Of a stretch of 14,270 bases of DNA, positions 1 to 9,667 are shown piece by piece. The translations under genes and the position numbers were made by a program. Source of the stretch: Larix sibirica (lineage: Eukaryota; Streptophyta; Pinopsida; Pinales; Pinaceae); assembly GCA_004151065.3 (NCBI GenBank), contig NWUY0300020001.1:1-14270 (forward strand), written 5' to 3'. Position 1 is the stretch's first letter. Each line of letters starts with the position of its first letter. The notes under the pieces were generated by a model. It saw nothing but the letters and a program-made list of their open reading frames with translations, ran no database searches and was not told the origin of the DNA.

Positions 1-899
1 AGTGTATTACGGACTACATATATTATTTTAACATGTATATTTTGACAAAATTTCATGTAGCAGAGATGTTAGATTAACATTTAAGTTATTTATAACAAGA
101 AAAAACTACAGTGTTAATATTAATTTGTCTCGCTCCATAACATTAACACATATTCATAAGCTAATAGACATTAATATTTCACGTAGTGATTTTTATGCAA
201 TTAAAACATTCATGGCACACAACATAAAGATTTACATTTTCTAATGCAGTATTAATTTCCATTCAAAATATGCACAATAAGTTTTCTTTTACTTAACAAA
301 TTCCTTTATTCATTAGTTAGTTGTTTAATTATTTATTTTACTTAATATAGTTTTATTCAGTTTGTTCTACACTTTTGATTTTTTGTTTTTTTATGATATT
401 GATGATTTTAATCTCTTTTCATTAACTCTTTACATGTTAATTTAGTTTAATTTTGCTTATTTCATAATTTTATTAGTTGTTTATTGTACACATACATTTT
501 TTAATAACATTTGCACATTAAGAAATGTAGAGGGTTCTAAACAATACATGGGTTTCCATTCCTCCTTTTACCTTAACCAACCCTCCAAGGGTGTTCCTTC
601 ACTATTCAAATCACTTTGAGCATCAACGCCTAATTTGACAATACAATTGGTTTTCCCTACTAAATTGGTGGCACACATGCATGATCAATTGTTATCATGA
701 TAGGATGATCCCTTGAGTTGTTTTAATGACTTTCTATGGAAACAAGGATTATTCTAATAATGGAAAGATTATTCCTTCATTCCACCTATTTATCCTCTTG
801 GCCATCAATTAGATTACTTCAAATTGTTTTTTTTGTGCCCACTTATCTTATCTTGCTCTAGATTGTCATCCTGAGTAATTTTTTCCATACTCTATCAAA
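1..899. other. AT-rich intergenic DNA, no gene seen
   Basis: The first 520 bases are very AT-rich with long T runs, and stops are frequent in all frames. From 520 to 899 composition is more balanced, but I recognise no domain, RNA or terminal repeat. It may be the upstream part of the decayed element that follows, since the frame described next can be followed back to about 900 without a clear start. Confidence 0.5.
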
Positions 900-2879
900 T
901 CACATTCTACCATGGGAGGGCCACCTATACATATTGAACCAACAAACACTTAATAATCCACCAAAAATCTAACGTATTAATATTCCATACTATCTATGGC
1001 CTTCACTTGAGTTACCAAGTACCAAGGTTAAACAAATCAAGAACTCTGAAACTTGTCTAACCTATCATGGTTTGGATAGATTATTAGTAGAAAATATTTT
1101 GGTGGAAACACAATTGAAATGGACTTATTTGTTTGAGCAAGGACCCATGGATCCAAATAACCAAGGTTTACATCAAACCCCTACTACCGAAGAAGATATT
1201 TAGGTTTTGTAGGAAGGCTCTATAGTTGCAGAAAATACATAAGAAAATATTCTAGCCAATAGAAGTGTGAAGTTTATTAATGTAGAAGAATCCGAAAGGG
1301 ATATAAATTTGACTAATGAATTGTAGAGGGAAACTATATAAAGTGTGTTGCATTCTCCAAAGAAACATCAAACTCAGTCGATTCAAGATGAAGGAAATGA
1401 AAAAGAAGGGAATTCTACTCCAAGCAAAGAACAATGGTTTGAGTTAGTTTTTTAGGAGAATGTTCCTGAAGTCAACAAGTGAAAAAATACTCATATATCA
1501 ATACATGCACAAAGAGTATTGTTGCATAAAGGTCAACCTTTACAATATGTTGCATAACTTCTATGGTGCTGTAAAAGGATGAAGAAACTTAACAATAACT
1601 TAAAAGGTGTTAATAAGAAATTATGTGAGAAGTTGGTTCTGGATCAAGAGAAATTGAAGGTGTATGAATCCTTGAAACAAGGGTTGGATTCCCTTATATA
1701 ATTTATTGATGAATAAAATGGTTGGTCACCATCTGTCCAACATGATGGTGATCGAGTCAATGAAGGGGTACAATAGCAGTCTGCAAGGGAAGAGCCTCCA
1801 TGTCTAGATAGTGGTAACTTGGGGCTTGATAATGAGATTCTTTTACCATAAAATTTTCCACAATAATAGTTGTTGACAAAGCATTGGTTGAGTTAATGGA
1901 AAATTATCAATTGAAATAGAGGGTTTTTGAATGGAAGCGTAAAATGGATCATCTAGAAAAACAAGTAAATCACTTGATGATATAGCAGGAGGAAGTTAAT
2001 TTACAACAACAATTGGACAAGAAAAAGTTGCAAGAGGATCAATTAGGAATTTATACGTTGAATAACTATATATAACAACTTCAACAAGATAAACATTATA
2101 TGTGTCATTTATCCCATATGGCGATATCCTATAGAATTCCTTCTCCTATCTATACTATATATCTTGAAGAACACAAGATTCTCCTTCAAGTTTGGGATCT
2201 AGCAGTGGATACTCCTAGTTACGTTACTAATATTGATCACTTTTTACTGTTGTATTTTAATACTCAAGAAGAGGATAATAAATTTCTCTATTAATTATAT
2301 GGACACAATCTACTGCTTAGTGAATTGCATGATTCAAACCCAAATCCACATGTAGGTGATGTTCAATTGTGATTATTTTCTTCTTTTCTAAGGAAACAAC
2401 TAAGATAGAATAAGGAAGTAGCACTTTTATAACATGCAAAGAAAATTGAGCCTTTGTGGGTGTGTGGAGAATCTGCACCTGCTGAATTACATACAAAAAA
2501 ATAGAAGATGCTCATTAACCCTATAGTTTTTTACTCTTTAACAAATGCACAAAGTTCATATATTTGATTCTACAAGAGTTGGATATCTTGTAATAGGTTG
2601 GAAGTAGTATATTATTTCAAGGGAAGAAATGAATTCTTGGATACAAAACATAAGCTTAGAGAACCTCTTTCTTACTCTCACTTCAGGACTACTCTAGATC
2701 ATGCTCACAAATATATTGATTGTTTAAATTTCCATGGTATTAAATGAATCATGATGAAGTTTCATGTCCTAATTATGTGGCATCCGACAGAGACAAAAAA
2801 TGAGTTTTGGGATGCTATGCATTATAATTTGGGTTTTTATGAACCTAATGATCCTATCTGACACCTAGTTTGTGACTAG
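900..2879 (+). pseudogene. Decayed coiled-coil ORF, probably an extra ORF of an LTR retroelement
   Basis: I do not recognise this protein. One frame (the one containing ATG 1147) reads like protein from about 900 to 1875 despite about 16 stops. After one frameshift near 1875, a second frame continues to TAG 2877-2879 with about ten more. The longest clean piece is 2100-2294. Nearly all stops in the first part are TAG or TAA in glutamine-rich, charged surroundings, as expected if CAG and CAA codons had mutated. The stretch 1560-2100 is rich in Lys, Glu, Gln and Leu with heptad-like spacing, which suggests coiled coil. The part from 2100 to 2879 is more globular, with many Tyr, His and Trp. The ORF ends about 90 bases before a G6 tract and about 200 before an LTR-like repeat. 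That is the usual place of an additional sense ORF downstream of pol in plant gypsy elements. A captured host gene is possible. That it is degraded coding sequence is fairly secure; its identity is not. Confidence 0.5.
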
Positions 2880-2965
2880 AGCAACTTTTATTTTGAATCA
2901 TTCCTCCTTATATATTCAGACTGAAGGAAATGATTATTGTTTCATTATGGCATACAAATTATTTA

Positions 2966-2977
2966 GTTGGGGGGTGA
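2966..2977 (+). other. Possible polypurine tract
   Basis: A run of six G at 2969-2974 is followed directly by TGATGG. A G-rich tract abutting TG is how the second-strand primer of an LTR element meets its 3' LTR. If this is the real junction, the LTR starts at 2975 rather than at 3078, where similarity to the second copy becomes obvious. Confidence 0.3.
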
Positions 2978-3077
2978 TGGTGGACCTTAGATATTTCTTT
3001 ATTTTGTTACTCTTTTTCTTAGCCTTTGTATCATTTTTCTTATCCTCTACCCACAAAACAAGGCCTTTTTGATGAAA

Positions 3078-3963
3078 TGATCCAAAATGGATCGGTATAT
3101 AATTTGTCAAATATTTTGATATTTCGGCATCAAAATATTGGATGAATTGGATTCTAGGGACCATTTTATGGGTAGGTCTCATTTTTGCAAATTTGGGGCC
3201 CAAAATATTCTGAGGCTAGTTTGAGCATCTAATGGCATTTCTTGTGGAAAAACAACCCATCGTAGTGGCATTGGGAATGATATGATTATACACTCATTGA
3301 ATTTTCCAATGGTCTAAAGATCACCTTAATCGGAGTCCATATGAAGAAGTGATACCTCCTGCAAGTTTTCCCATGTAGTTGACCACCATAGTTCGAAGTA
3401 GATTCCGCGTCAGCTCTCATTTCTCACACATGTGGAGCTAGTCACATGTGGACAATCGAGAACATTCTAAAAGGACAAAAAACCTAACCCTAAATGGGAA
3501 TCGAGGCATGTACAAACCCTATAATTAATCCTAAATGACTATTGGGCTATGTTAAATGCCAAGATGTTAGGAAAAGAAGGGGTTCCATTTTCTAGTGTAT
3601 TATTCCATAGTTGAGGAACAGTAAGGGGTGGATGTGAAGAATAATATAGGGAATAGAATCATCCATTCAGGCCACAATATGTAAGTAAATCCATAATGAG
3701 TACCAATTTCCTTTTGTATTTGCATTCTACATAAAATGCTAAGTCATAATCTTCATTCCATCTAGGTTTTTATCCACAGGGGTTTTCCCAAGATAAATTC
3801 CATGTCAAATGTGTGTGGATTGTGTATTTATTGTTCTATATTTCTCTTATAGTTCTAAAAATAAACTAATTAAAAGAATTGGTGGTAAGATCCGTTGTGA
3901 TGAACTATTCCAGTGGAATATCCACAACAGTCTACGGATCATGGAATAAGATGAGTTATGACA
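3078..3963 (+). repeat. LTR-like repeat, copy 1 (Ty3/gypsy type)
   Basis: This block is collinear with 7828-8812 in the same orientation. Shared landmarks in order are TGATCCAAAATGGATC at the start, CATTTTATGGGTAGGTC, TGAAGAAG, TTGACCACCAT, a TGTGG/GGCTAGTCA segment, CCTAACCCTA-like text, GGTTCCATT, TATTCCATAGTTGAG, TTTGTATTT and a GTTGTGAT segment near the end. It begins TG and can end CA at 3962-3963. AATAAA near 3860 and a ggggttttccc motif at 3779-3789 resemble downstream LTR parts and favour + orientation. Just beyond the end, TAGGTACTCTAAG (3965-3977) weakly resembles a tRNA-Met primer site. It could be the 3' LTR of the + strand element carrying the decayed ORF before it. The copies are strongly diverged, so insertion is old. 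Ends are good to perhaps 15 bases. Confidence 0.65.
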
Positions 3964-4799
3964 CTAGGTACTCTAAGTTACATTCTCTCTACTTTGTTGA
4001 GCATTTGAATGTATAATTAGAAGAATTCTACATCCTTTTCCTATCATTGTGAGTGGTTGCAAATTTCATATATAGAGTTATGCTGTAGAAGATGCAGAAT
4101 GAGCATAAGCTGCAGGAGATATAGATGAGTTGCTACGGGTAACTACAAACCATTGGGAAACATCTTCTATGTAGTTTGTTGAACATTTTTAACAACCAAT
4201 ATTTTTTCACCAAAAATAGTTTTCAATATTAAAATGTACACAGCATAGAGGTCCAACTGTGTAACTATGCCCAATGTTTTATGTGGAAAAGATGGACTTT
4301 CTATACATATTTTTGGAAATTCGATAGTTGAAACCACTCGAGTCATGTATTTGCAGCATGATTATACTCTGTCTTTAGAATTTGGTATTTTTCTATAAAA
4401 TAATGTTCAATTATTAGTGAAATCCCTGACTCCTATTTTGATTCTCTGAACTTATGTTGTATTCTAGTTTTGATTAATATCAAAGTATGTTCAAATCTTG
4501 AAGCAATATTGTGTGTGCATTCTATTATTGATTAGATAGTTATTGTAATTTAATCTCAATACTTTGGTCAGAGGATGAGGTCCCACTCTAGTGAACATGT
4601 ATCGTTTTGATTAGTCGTATATGTTTTGATTCTGTTAGAATAATTGTTTTTTTGCATTGATAAGCATTACCCTAACAATTCTTCTATTTTGATTCATATT
4701 CATGAGTGGGTAAAAATATAGAGATGTATATATTGTTAGGCATATTTAACCATTGTAAATTTAATATTGGTTTTTTTATTTGGGTTTGGAAGTCATGAA
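3964..4799. other. Unassigned sequence between LTR copy 1 and gypsy pol
   Basis: No frame here gives recognisable protein text on either strand. RNase H and integrase would be expected at this place for the minus-strand element to the right, but I could not recognise either. They may be deleted or mutated past reading by eye. Confidence 0.4.
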
Positions 4800-4969
4800 T
4801 TGTATGAATAACATCAATTTGAGGCTAGGTAGTATGTTTCCCACTGAAATCTCCTAAATTCAATAACATTAGTAGGGGCTACGTATGATGGCTTAGTCCA
4901 TGTTTGTCGGATATATCTTGCGATACCTTCCACCAATCACATGATGCAAATACATCAATGACTATTACG
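4800..4969 (-). pseudogene. Gypsy RT connection segment remnant
   Basis: Downstream of RT in element orientation, the reading contains a CD/H..GI..D-like stretch, then PTNVIEFRRF and YYL near 4815-4870. This fits the family block in which a proline-threonine-asparagine motif precedes the EIRSF and GYYRRF motifs that link RT to RNase H. Nothing recognisable follows below 4800. Confidence 0.6.
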
Positions 4970-5455
4970 AAAATTTACACTCTTAAGGATTTTCTATGGC
5001 TACTTCTTTTTCAAGGTCTTTAACACATGCATGATATGTAAAATATTCTCTTCTTGGGTATAGTTATACACCAATATATCATAAAACTATAGTACTAAAA
5101 ATGAATATAAAAAGGGATGCAATACAACATTCATCAAACACCTAAATGTCCTTTCAATGCATTATATAAACCAAAAGGAATTACCATCCATTGATATATA
5201 CCTTTCCTTATTTAGAATGTGTTCTTCCAAGCGATTTCTTATTTTAATCATACCTAGTGGTATCTCAATTTGAGGTCCAACTTGGTGAAGTATATCGCAT
5301 GCTACAACTAATCTAGTAATTATGAATCATGGGAAAATCATACCAATTATTAAGGGTGATATTATTCAACACTCTTTAGTTGATACATATTATCCAAGTC
5401 CCATCTTACTTTGGAAATATGATGATAGTTTACCCATAAGGTGACGCTCTTGGTT
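4970..5455 (-). pseudogene. Ty3/gypsy reverse transcriptase, inactivated
   Basis: In element orientation the block runs from ASPYG (near 5430) through a DGTW motif, then FTKLDLKLRYH (near 5265-5295), then WMVIPFGL (5167-5190), then DILVY (5069-5085) and HIMHVLKTLKK near 5020. These match the palm and fingers of gypsy RT. The catalytic YxDD box is destroyed: the tyrosine position is a TAG stop and the first aspartate reads Tyr, while the second Asp remains. Other stops sit where Gln, Arg or Trp are usual. A frameshift near 5310 joins the ILNNW-like segment to the next motif. The open stretch at 5430-5630 is the linker plus RT start, not an independent gene. Confidence 0.85.
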
Positions 5456-5539
5456 CAGTTACCTTGTAATCCAATATTTGTTGCAACATTTTTCTCCACT
5501 TAATCCACTTACAGGATAGAATATTTTGAAAGTGTAATG

Positions 5540-5640
5540 TTTGGCAATGGAAAGACCCATTGCATCTTGTTCTTCCCTTCCCTCTTAGGTATAAACCCTT
5601 TAATCTCTTGGAACAATTCTTTATATGCATGCAAAATATC
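5540..5640 (-). pseudogene. Protease-RT linker of the gypsy polyprotein
   Basis: The minus-strand reading ELFQEIKGFIPKREGK fits the F.DLKGLPPKRE-type segment that precedes RT in plant Ty3/gypsy polyproteins. It continues, across a frameshift, into the start of RT at 5455-5430. Confidence 0.65.
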
Positions 5641-5849
5641 CTCCAACTAATGATTTTTCTCTTTAGTATATCCTTTTAGGGATTCATTTACCTTTATTGG
5701 TTCATCTCTTAGTTTGTTCTCTATTAGTAAATGTAATGAAAACTTAATTCTATAAATGATCAATCTATTATCTTGGTTAGAAATTATCATATATACCTTC
5801 TATGAGACCATGATTGATAACATCCCATACTTGATTAGGTGATATTGAT

Positions 5850-6170
5850 TTTCTCTCCTCATTAGTTATATCTTACATGTAGATGTTGGGGATTACAAAC
5901 ACTACACCTTAAACATAAAGTGGTACTATTTATACTTCCACTTCATCAATAGAGTTTTCAGTTATACAAAATTTGATATTATGCTACTTAGTGACCTTGA
6001 TCTATCCATAATTTACCCACCCTAAAGGATATAGGGGAGGGTAGTCATGAACTTCCAACTCCATCTTCCTAAAAAGATATTATGATATGAGGTTGGCCTA
6101 TAAACTAAGTCAAATAAAGCCTCCACCTTGTCCTTCTTGACTTAGATCTTAATATGAAAGAGTGTAGTCA
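5850..6170 (-). pseudogene. Ty3/gypsy aspartic protease, inactivated
   Basis: The minus-strand reading gives VEALFDLVY (about 6100-6126), where the family has ALFDSG: the catalytic Asp is kept, but the Ser/Thr-Gly of D(S/T)G is replaced by Leu-Val. A YPLGW motif (about 6010-6035), a KFCITENSIDEVEV stretch (about 5925-5985) and a VVFVIPNIYM stretch (about 5880-5920, family VVLGSPYL) follow in the right order. At least three in-frame stops are present. The enzyme would normally cut the Gag-Pol polyprotein; this copy cannot. Confidence 0.75.
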
Positions 6171-6351
6171 TCTCTTTCTTTTTCTGAAGATGTAGGATAC
6201 TAAAATTCAACTCCTTTTGTATTATAGTGTGGACAATCGTTTCAACTACATCTAAGCTACACTCTACCTAGTTTCTTAAATCCATGGCTAGCATGTTATT
6301 TTTCTTAGCATACTTCCTATGGTTCTCGTTATCTGTCACTAGATGTAGAAT

Positions 6352-6395
6352 CCAACACTTAAATTTTGTGTGACCATTGATAATACATTGATTTA
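6352..6395 (-). pseudogene. Retroviral-type zinc knuckle (CCHC) remnant
   Basis: The minus-strand reading QCIINGHTKFKCW keeps the second Cys, the His and the last Cys of a C-x2-C-x4-H-x4-C nucleocapsid knuckle. The first Cys position is now Leu (TTA). It sits about 230 bases upstream of the protease in element orientation, where the Gag nucleocapsid belongs. Confidence 0.65.
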
Positions 6396-6400
6396 ATTAA

Positions 6401-7660
6401 TAACATTTTGTTTTTATTATGTTTGAGTTTAATTGTATTATGTTTGATATTATTGTTTTCTATTTTTCATAACATGTTTAGAAATTTGAGGTTCTCCATC
6501 TCTAGAAATTTTTGTGTGATATTAAAAAATAAGTATTCTCTTTTTAGAACCTTCATATAAACTTGAATAAGTTGTTTATAATTGTATTTTTTTGCTATGA
6601 TTACTTTTCTATAATGTTTTTCAGTATAAAAAATATTATTTTAACTTTATTGCATTCTTGAAATATGTCTGATCAATATGGGCTTTGTATGTACCCCATA
6701 AAGTATCTAATAGCTTTGATTTAGTGAATTCATTGTAGCAGTTTCAAAGACTACACATTCCATACAATTTGATAAAAGAAGTAATCTGTGCAATTGGACC
6801 TTTGGTCTCCCTTCTTAATGGAAACAATTATATTATTGATTAGAATAGCTTTGCGAAACTTTGGCCAAACATAAAATTGCTCATTGTTATTTTGGAATAT
6901 TAAATTTCAGAATTTAGGCATAGTGAATGTCATCTTGAATTGAATGAATAACAAATATGGAGTTTCATTCTTTTGGAGTTCAAATATCTCTCAACTTCAA
7001 GTAAGATCCATTCATAGATGTTATTATTGGATAAATAAAATCAAGTTTTATCATTATGTTTTATCATTATTCTTGTATGAATAATTGGTTAACATCAAAT
7101 GACCAAACCAACTAATCCTCCAAAACTTAACTCACCATCCTCTTTGTTAGTGGTAAAAAAATCCTGTCATGACTGAAAACATTCATAAGCATATTTAGAA
7201 GAAACATTCTAATTCTAAGTAAGATGGAAGGATTTGTAATAATGGTCAACGTTTCAAATGAGGTATTTACAATAAATCATCATTTACAATTTGTGGAAAA
7301 CATGTAATACATTAAAGAAGTCAATCAACTTATTTCATGTGTAGAGTGCACTAAATGAGTAAATATGGCATGTACAAAAACAATTGATGTGGTAGATATT
7401 TAATATAATGAAGAGGACAAAGAAACTATGAGTGTAATGTACACAATCTTAACAATCAGAATGCATCACCTTCTTCTAATAGGCATCCTACCTTACAATT
7501 ACAAGCATAATGTTGAGCAAAAAGTCAGTAGAAAGTCCCATAAAGCCAAAGGATGTGACTATCAAAAAAAAATTAAATATTAAAAATTGCTACTATATAA
7601 TAAAGTAGATATTTTGAGTTTACATTAGGTCAATTGCTTAGTAGTTGACTCTTATAAAAG
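6401..7660. other. Unassigned stretch, possible further Gag debris on minus strand
   Basis: This should hold the Gag capsid of the minus-strand element, but I cannot recognise a gypsy capsid. On the minus strand a piece at 6800-6940 reads TMPKF, then QFYVWPKFRKAIL. A later piece in another frame reads LDTLWGTYKAHIDQTYF (near 6670-6715). Both faintly recall the start and middle of UBN2/copia-type Gag. That would make it a different element. The rest is AT-rich with no further signal. Confidence 0.25.
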
Positions 7661-7800
7661 GTGGTTTACTATGATTCACTATGGTTGATGATGGTTCTCT
7701 AAGATTGAGTATGGATGATGATGGTTGTCTATGAATGACTATGGTTGACATTAATTGATTATGGTTAACTTCAATTGAATACGATTAATAATGATATGTT
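7661..7800. repeat. Degenerate tandem repeat with 10-base period
   Basis: ATGGTT or close variants (atgatt, atggtt, atggat, acgatt) recur at multiples of 10 bases. Two 30-base units (7681-7710 and 7711-7740) are followed by 20-base units at 7741 and 7761. The array ends just before LTR copy 2. The text at 7686-7710 is slightly like the sequence after the G6 tract at 2975, so the array may be an expansion inside the LTR's own 5' end. Confidence 0.6.
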
Positions 7801-7827
7801 ATCATTACTACTAGAGTTGGTTAACTA

Positions 7828-8812
7828 TGATCCAAAATGGATCAGTATGTAATTTACTCTCTATTTTAGTATTTTCTAGGTGGAAAAATTGGAGCGATTG
7901 ACTTGTAAGGCCCATTTTATGGGTAGGTCCTCCTTTGGTGATTTACGGTCCAAAAAATTACAAAGCATGTTTAAGAATCTAAATGGCCATTTTGGGAGTA
8001 ACAATTTCTGAATAAAGTCTCGTCCTCTCCACATTGTTCTACACATCGATATATTTCCAAAGTAATGGATATTAACTCAATTAAAGATTGTATGAAGAAG
8101 TTATGCCACAAATAGGTTAACGTATTACATTGACCACCATGAAATCATGTGGATGCCATGTTGATTTCTATGAATCACAAATGTGGGGCTAGTCATGTGT
8201 GGAATTTAAAGAATACTCCACATTCGAAAACCCTATCCCTAATTCAGAGTTGAGGCATCAAGAAATCCTAACCTTAACCCTACATGATTATTGTGACATT
8301 GTTAAATATTGGGCCACTAGGATAGTAAAGGGTTCCATTCTTATTGTGTTGTTTATTATTCCATAGTTGAGAAAAGCATATAGAGTGGGCTCTTTGAGCA
8401 TGAAAAGGAAGTAGAAAAGCATGCAGTAGCCACATAGGCGATAATGGCCATGTAAACACCATATTGAGTGCACTTTCTTTGTATTTTCATTTCATAGTTG
8501 AGAAGAAAGGAGTAACACATAAGCCTCCCCTTCTAGATAGTTTTTTTCTATACTATTTTTTCTTAGGGTACATATTTTTTTCATTGTTTGGATAGTGTGT
8601 TATTTGCTTAGCTTCATCAATTTTAGTTTCGGTTTATTTTAGTATACTCTATACTAATTTAGTATTATTAAATTTGAAAGCTAAGGTAAAGCACTCCTTA
8701 ATAAGATATTGCAGAATATTGCAAGATATGTTGTGATAAATAATTCTAGTAGAATATCTATGATAGTTTATAAATTATATTGATATGAGAGTCAGGTGTC
8801 ACATCTCTCACA
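7828..8812 (+). repeat. LTR-like repeat, copy 2 (5' LTR of a + strand gypsy element)
   Basis: This is the same family as 3078-3963, in the same orientation, with the shared landmarks in the same order. It starts TGATCCAAAATGGATCA, a perfect inverted repeat around AAAAT. CCCATTTTATGGG (7911-7923) is another perfect palindrome, nearly preserved in copy 1. The right end is uncertain: CA at 8800-8803 or 8811-8812. TGGTCATTCTCATGG (8816-8830) follows and could be a worn tRNA-Met primer-binding site. A + strand gypsy Gag starts soon after, which supports reading this copy as a 5' LTR. Confidence 0.65.
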
Positions 8813-8887
8813 AGATGGTCATTCTCATGGTAGCTATAGAGAACACATTTGGACTTTTTGGGGAGCTTGGTATCTCTAACTCAAAAG

Positions 8888-9231
8888 ATGGCTTAGCTAT
8901 GAAATATAGAGATAAAAAAGACAACAAAAAGTATTAAAAGAGACATAAAAAGCAATCAAATAAAAAATTCCATCACTTCTTCAAAATATCTATTTAAAGT
9001 GGAAGTGAATGTGGATATATCTAACCCTACCAAGGTAATATTGATGTTGTTAAATTGAATCAATGGTTTCTATAGTAAGAATTTAATTTCAATGTCCATA
9101 ACATATGAGAAGAGAAAAATATATCATTTTCCCATATGAAGTTAGAAGGCCATGCTCAAACTTGTTGGAAAAGCCACATGGAAATGCTTGGGCTAGAGGG
9201 TGATTCCCTTGTCACTAAGTGGGAAGTGTAA
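8888..9231 (+). pseudogene. Ty3/gypsy Gag (capsid) fragment
   Basis: A possible start ATG at 8888 is followed at once by stops. The recognisable part runs from KVEVNVDI (about 8998) through LNQWF (near 9053-9068) to LEGHAQTCWKSHMEM (9142-9186), LEGDSLVTKW (9193-9222) and TAA at 9229. This is the retrotransposon Gag core, family pattern KLEGHAL.WWES with VT.WE after it; the second Trp of WW appears as Cys-Trp here. One frameshift near 9070-9130 is needed. The rest of Gag and all of pol are missing to the right, so this element is cut off. It lies in the expected place, about 75 bases after the LTR. Confidence 0.75.
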
Positions 9232-9667
9232 ACTTCTAATTAATTCGTAGTTCTAGTATAAAGAAGACCGTTGTATATTCTCTTTATATTTCTATTTCTA
9301 ATATATAAATTTGACATCAAATTTCAACCCTGTACACCATTAGCCATTATGTTGACTGTATGTCCAAAGAACCTAGATGAAACTTAAAGTAATTGATAAA
9401 GACTACGTGAAAACATAAATCTAGAGAATATGGATAAAAATAAAGGATAACAAAATATTTCTAAACTGAAATACCACACAAGTGCTTCAGTAAGGAAAAG
9501 GAAGAAGTTAAAAAGGAAAGGAAAAAGAGAAAATAAACAGTATACGTTGAAGTAAGAATCCAAACAATCTGTAAAAATGATATAATTATTATTCACACCA
9601 GCTACACAGTTGAAAATAACATACAACAATCAGATAAAACAGCCTTTTCTAGAATCACACCCTTCAT
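9232..9667. other. AT-rich sequence, nothing recognised
   Basis: This is the boundary between retroelement debris and the CpG-richer block beginning near 9650. Open frames here are short and low in complexity. I see no Gag continuation on the + strand. Confidence 0.4.

Larger units (their letters stand above)
4800..6400 (-). mobile_element. Ty3/gypsy gag-pol remnant, minus strand
   Basis: Read on the minus strand, the domains appear in Ty3/gypsy order: a CCHC zinc knuckle (6352-6395), aspartic protease (about 5850-6170), a protease-RT linker (about 5540-5640), reverse transcriptase (about 4970-5455) and the start of the connection region (4800-4970). Every domain has stops, and at least three frameshifts are needed to follow the reading. 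The PR-before-RT order with no integrase between them, plus the PFGL and DILVY motifs, separates it from Ty1/copia, where integrase precedes RT. It is a dead fossil. It lies between two LTR copies that seem to have the opposite orientation, so it is probably a separate, nested insertion. Confidence 0.8.

Noticed and set aside
1252-1434. 60-codon minus-strand frame
   Set aside because: It is antisense to the decayed + strand ORF, which reads far more like protein.
2872-3072. Small + strand frame with a hydrophobic tail
   Set aside because: It spans the end of the decayed ORF, the G tract and T-rich DNA; the apparent membrane segment is just translated T-rich sequence.
2934-3203. 89-codon minus-strand frame
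   Set aside because: It crosses the start of LTR copy 1 and is Lys/Asn-rich; no support as a gene.
7661-7800. Repeat array as a CRISPR
   Set aside because: The repeats are contiguous and degenerate with no unique spacers, and the genome is a plant's.
8280-8473. Two overlapping 60-codon minus-strand frames
   Set aside because: Both lie inside LTR copy 2, overlap each other and resemble nothing.
9384-9629. 81-codon minus-strand hydrophobic frame
   Set aside because: It is Phe/Leu-rich text from an A-rich plus strand; typical of AT-rich DNA by chance.
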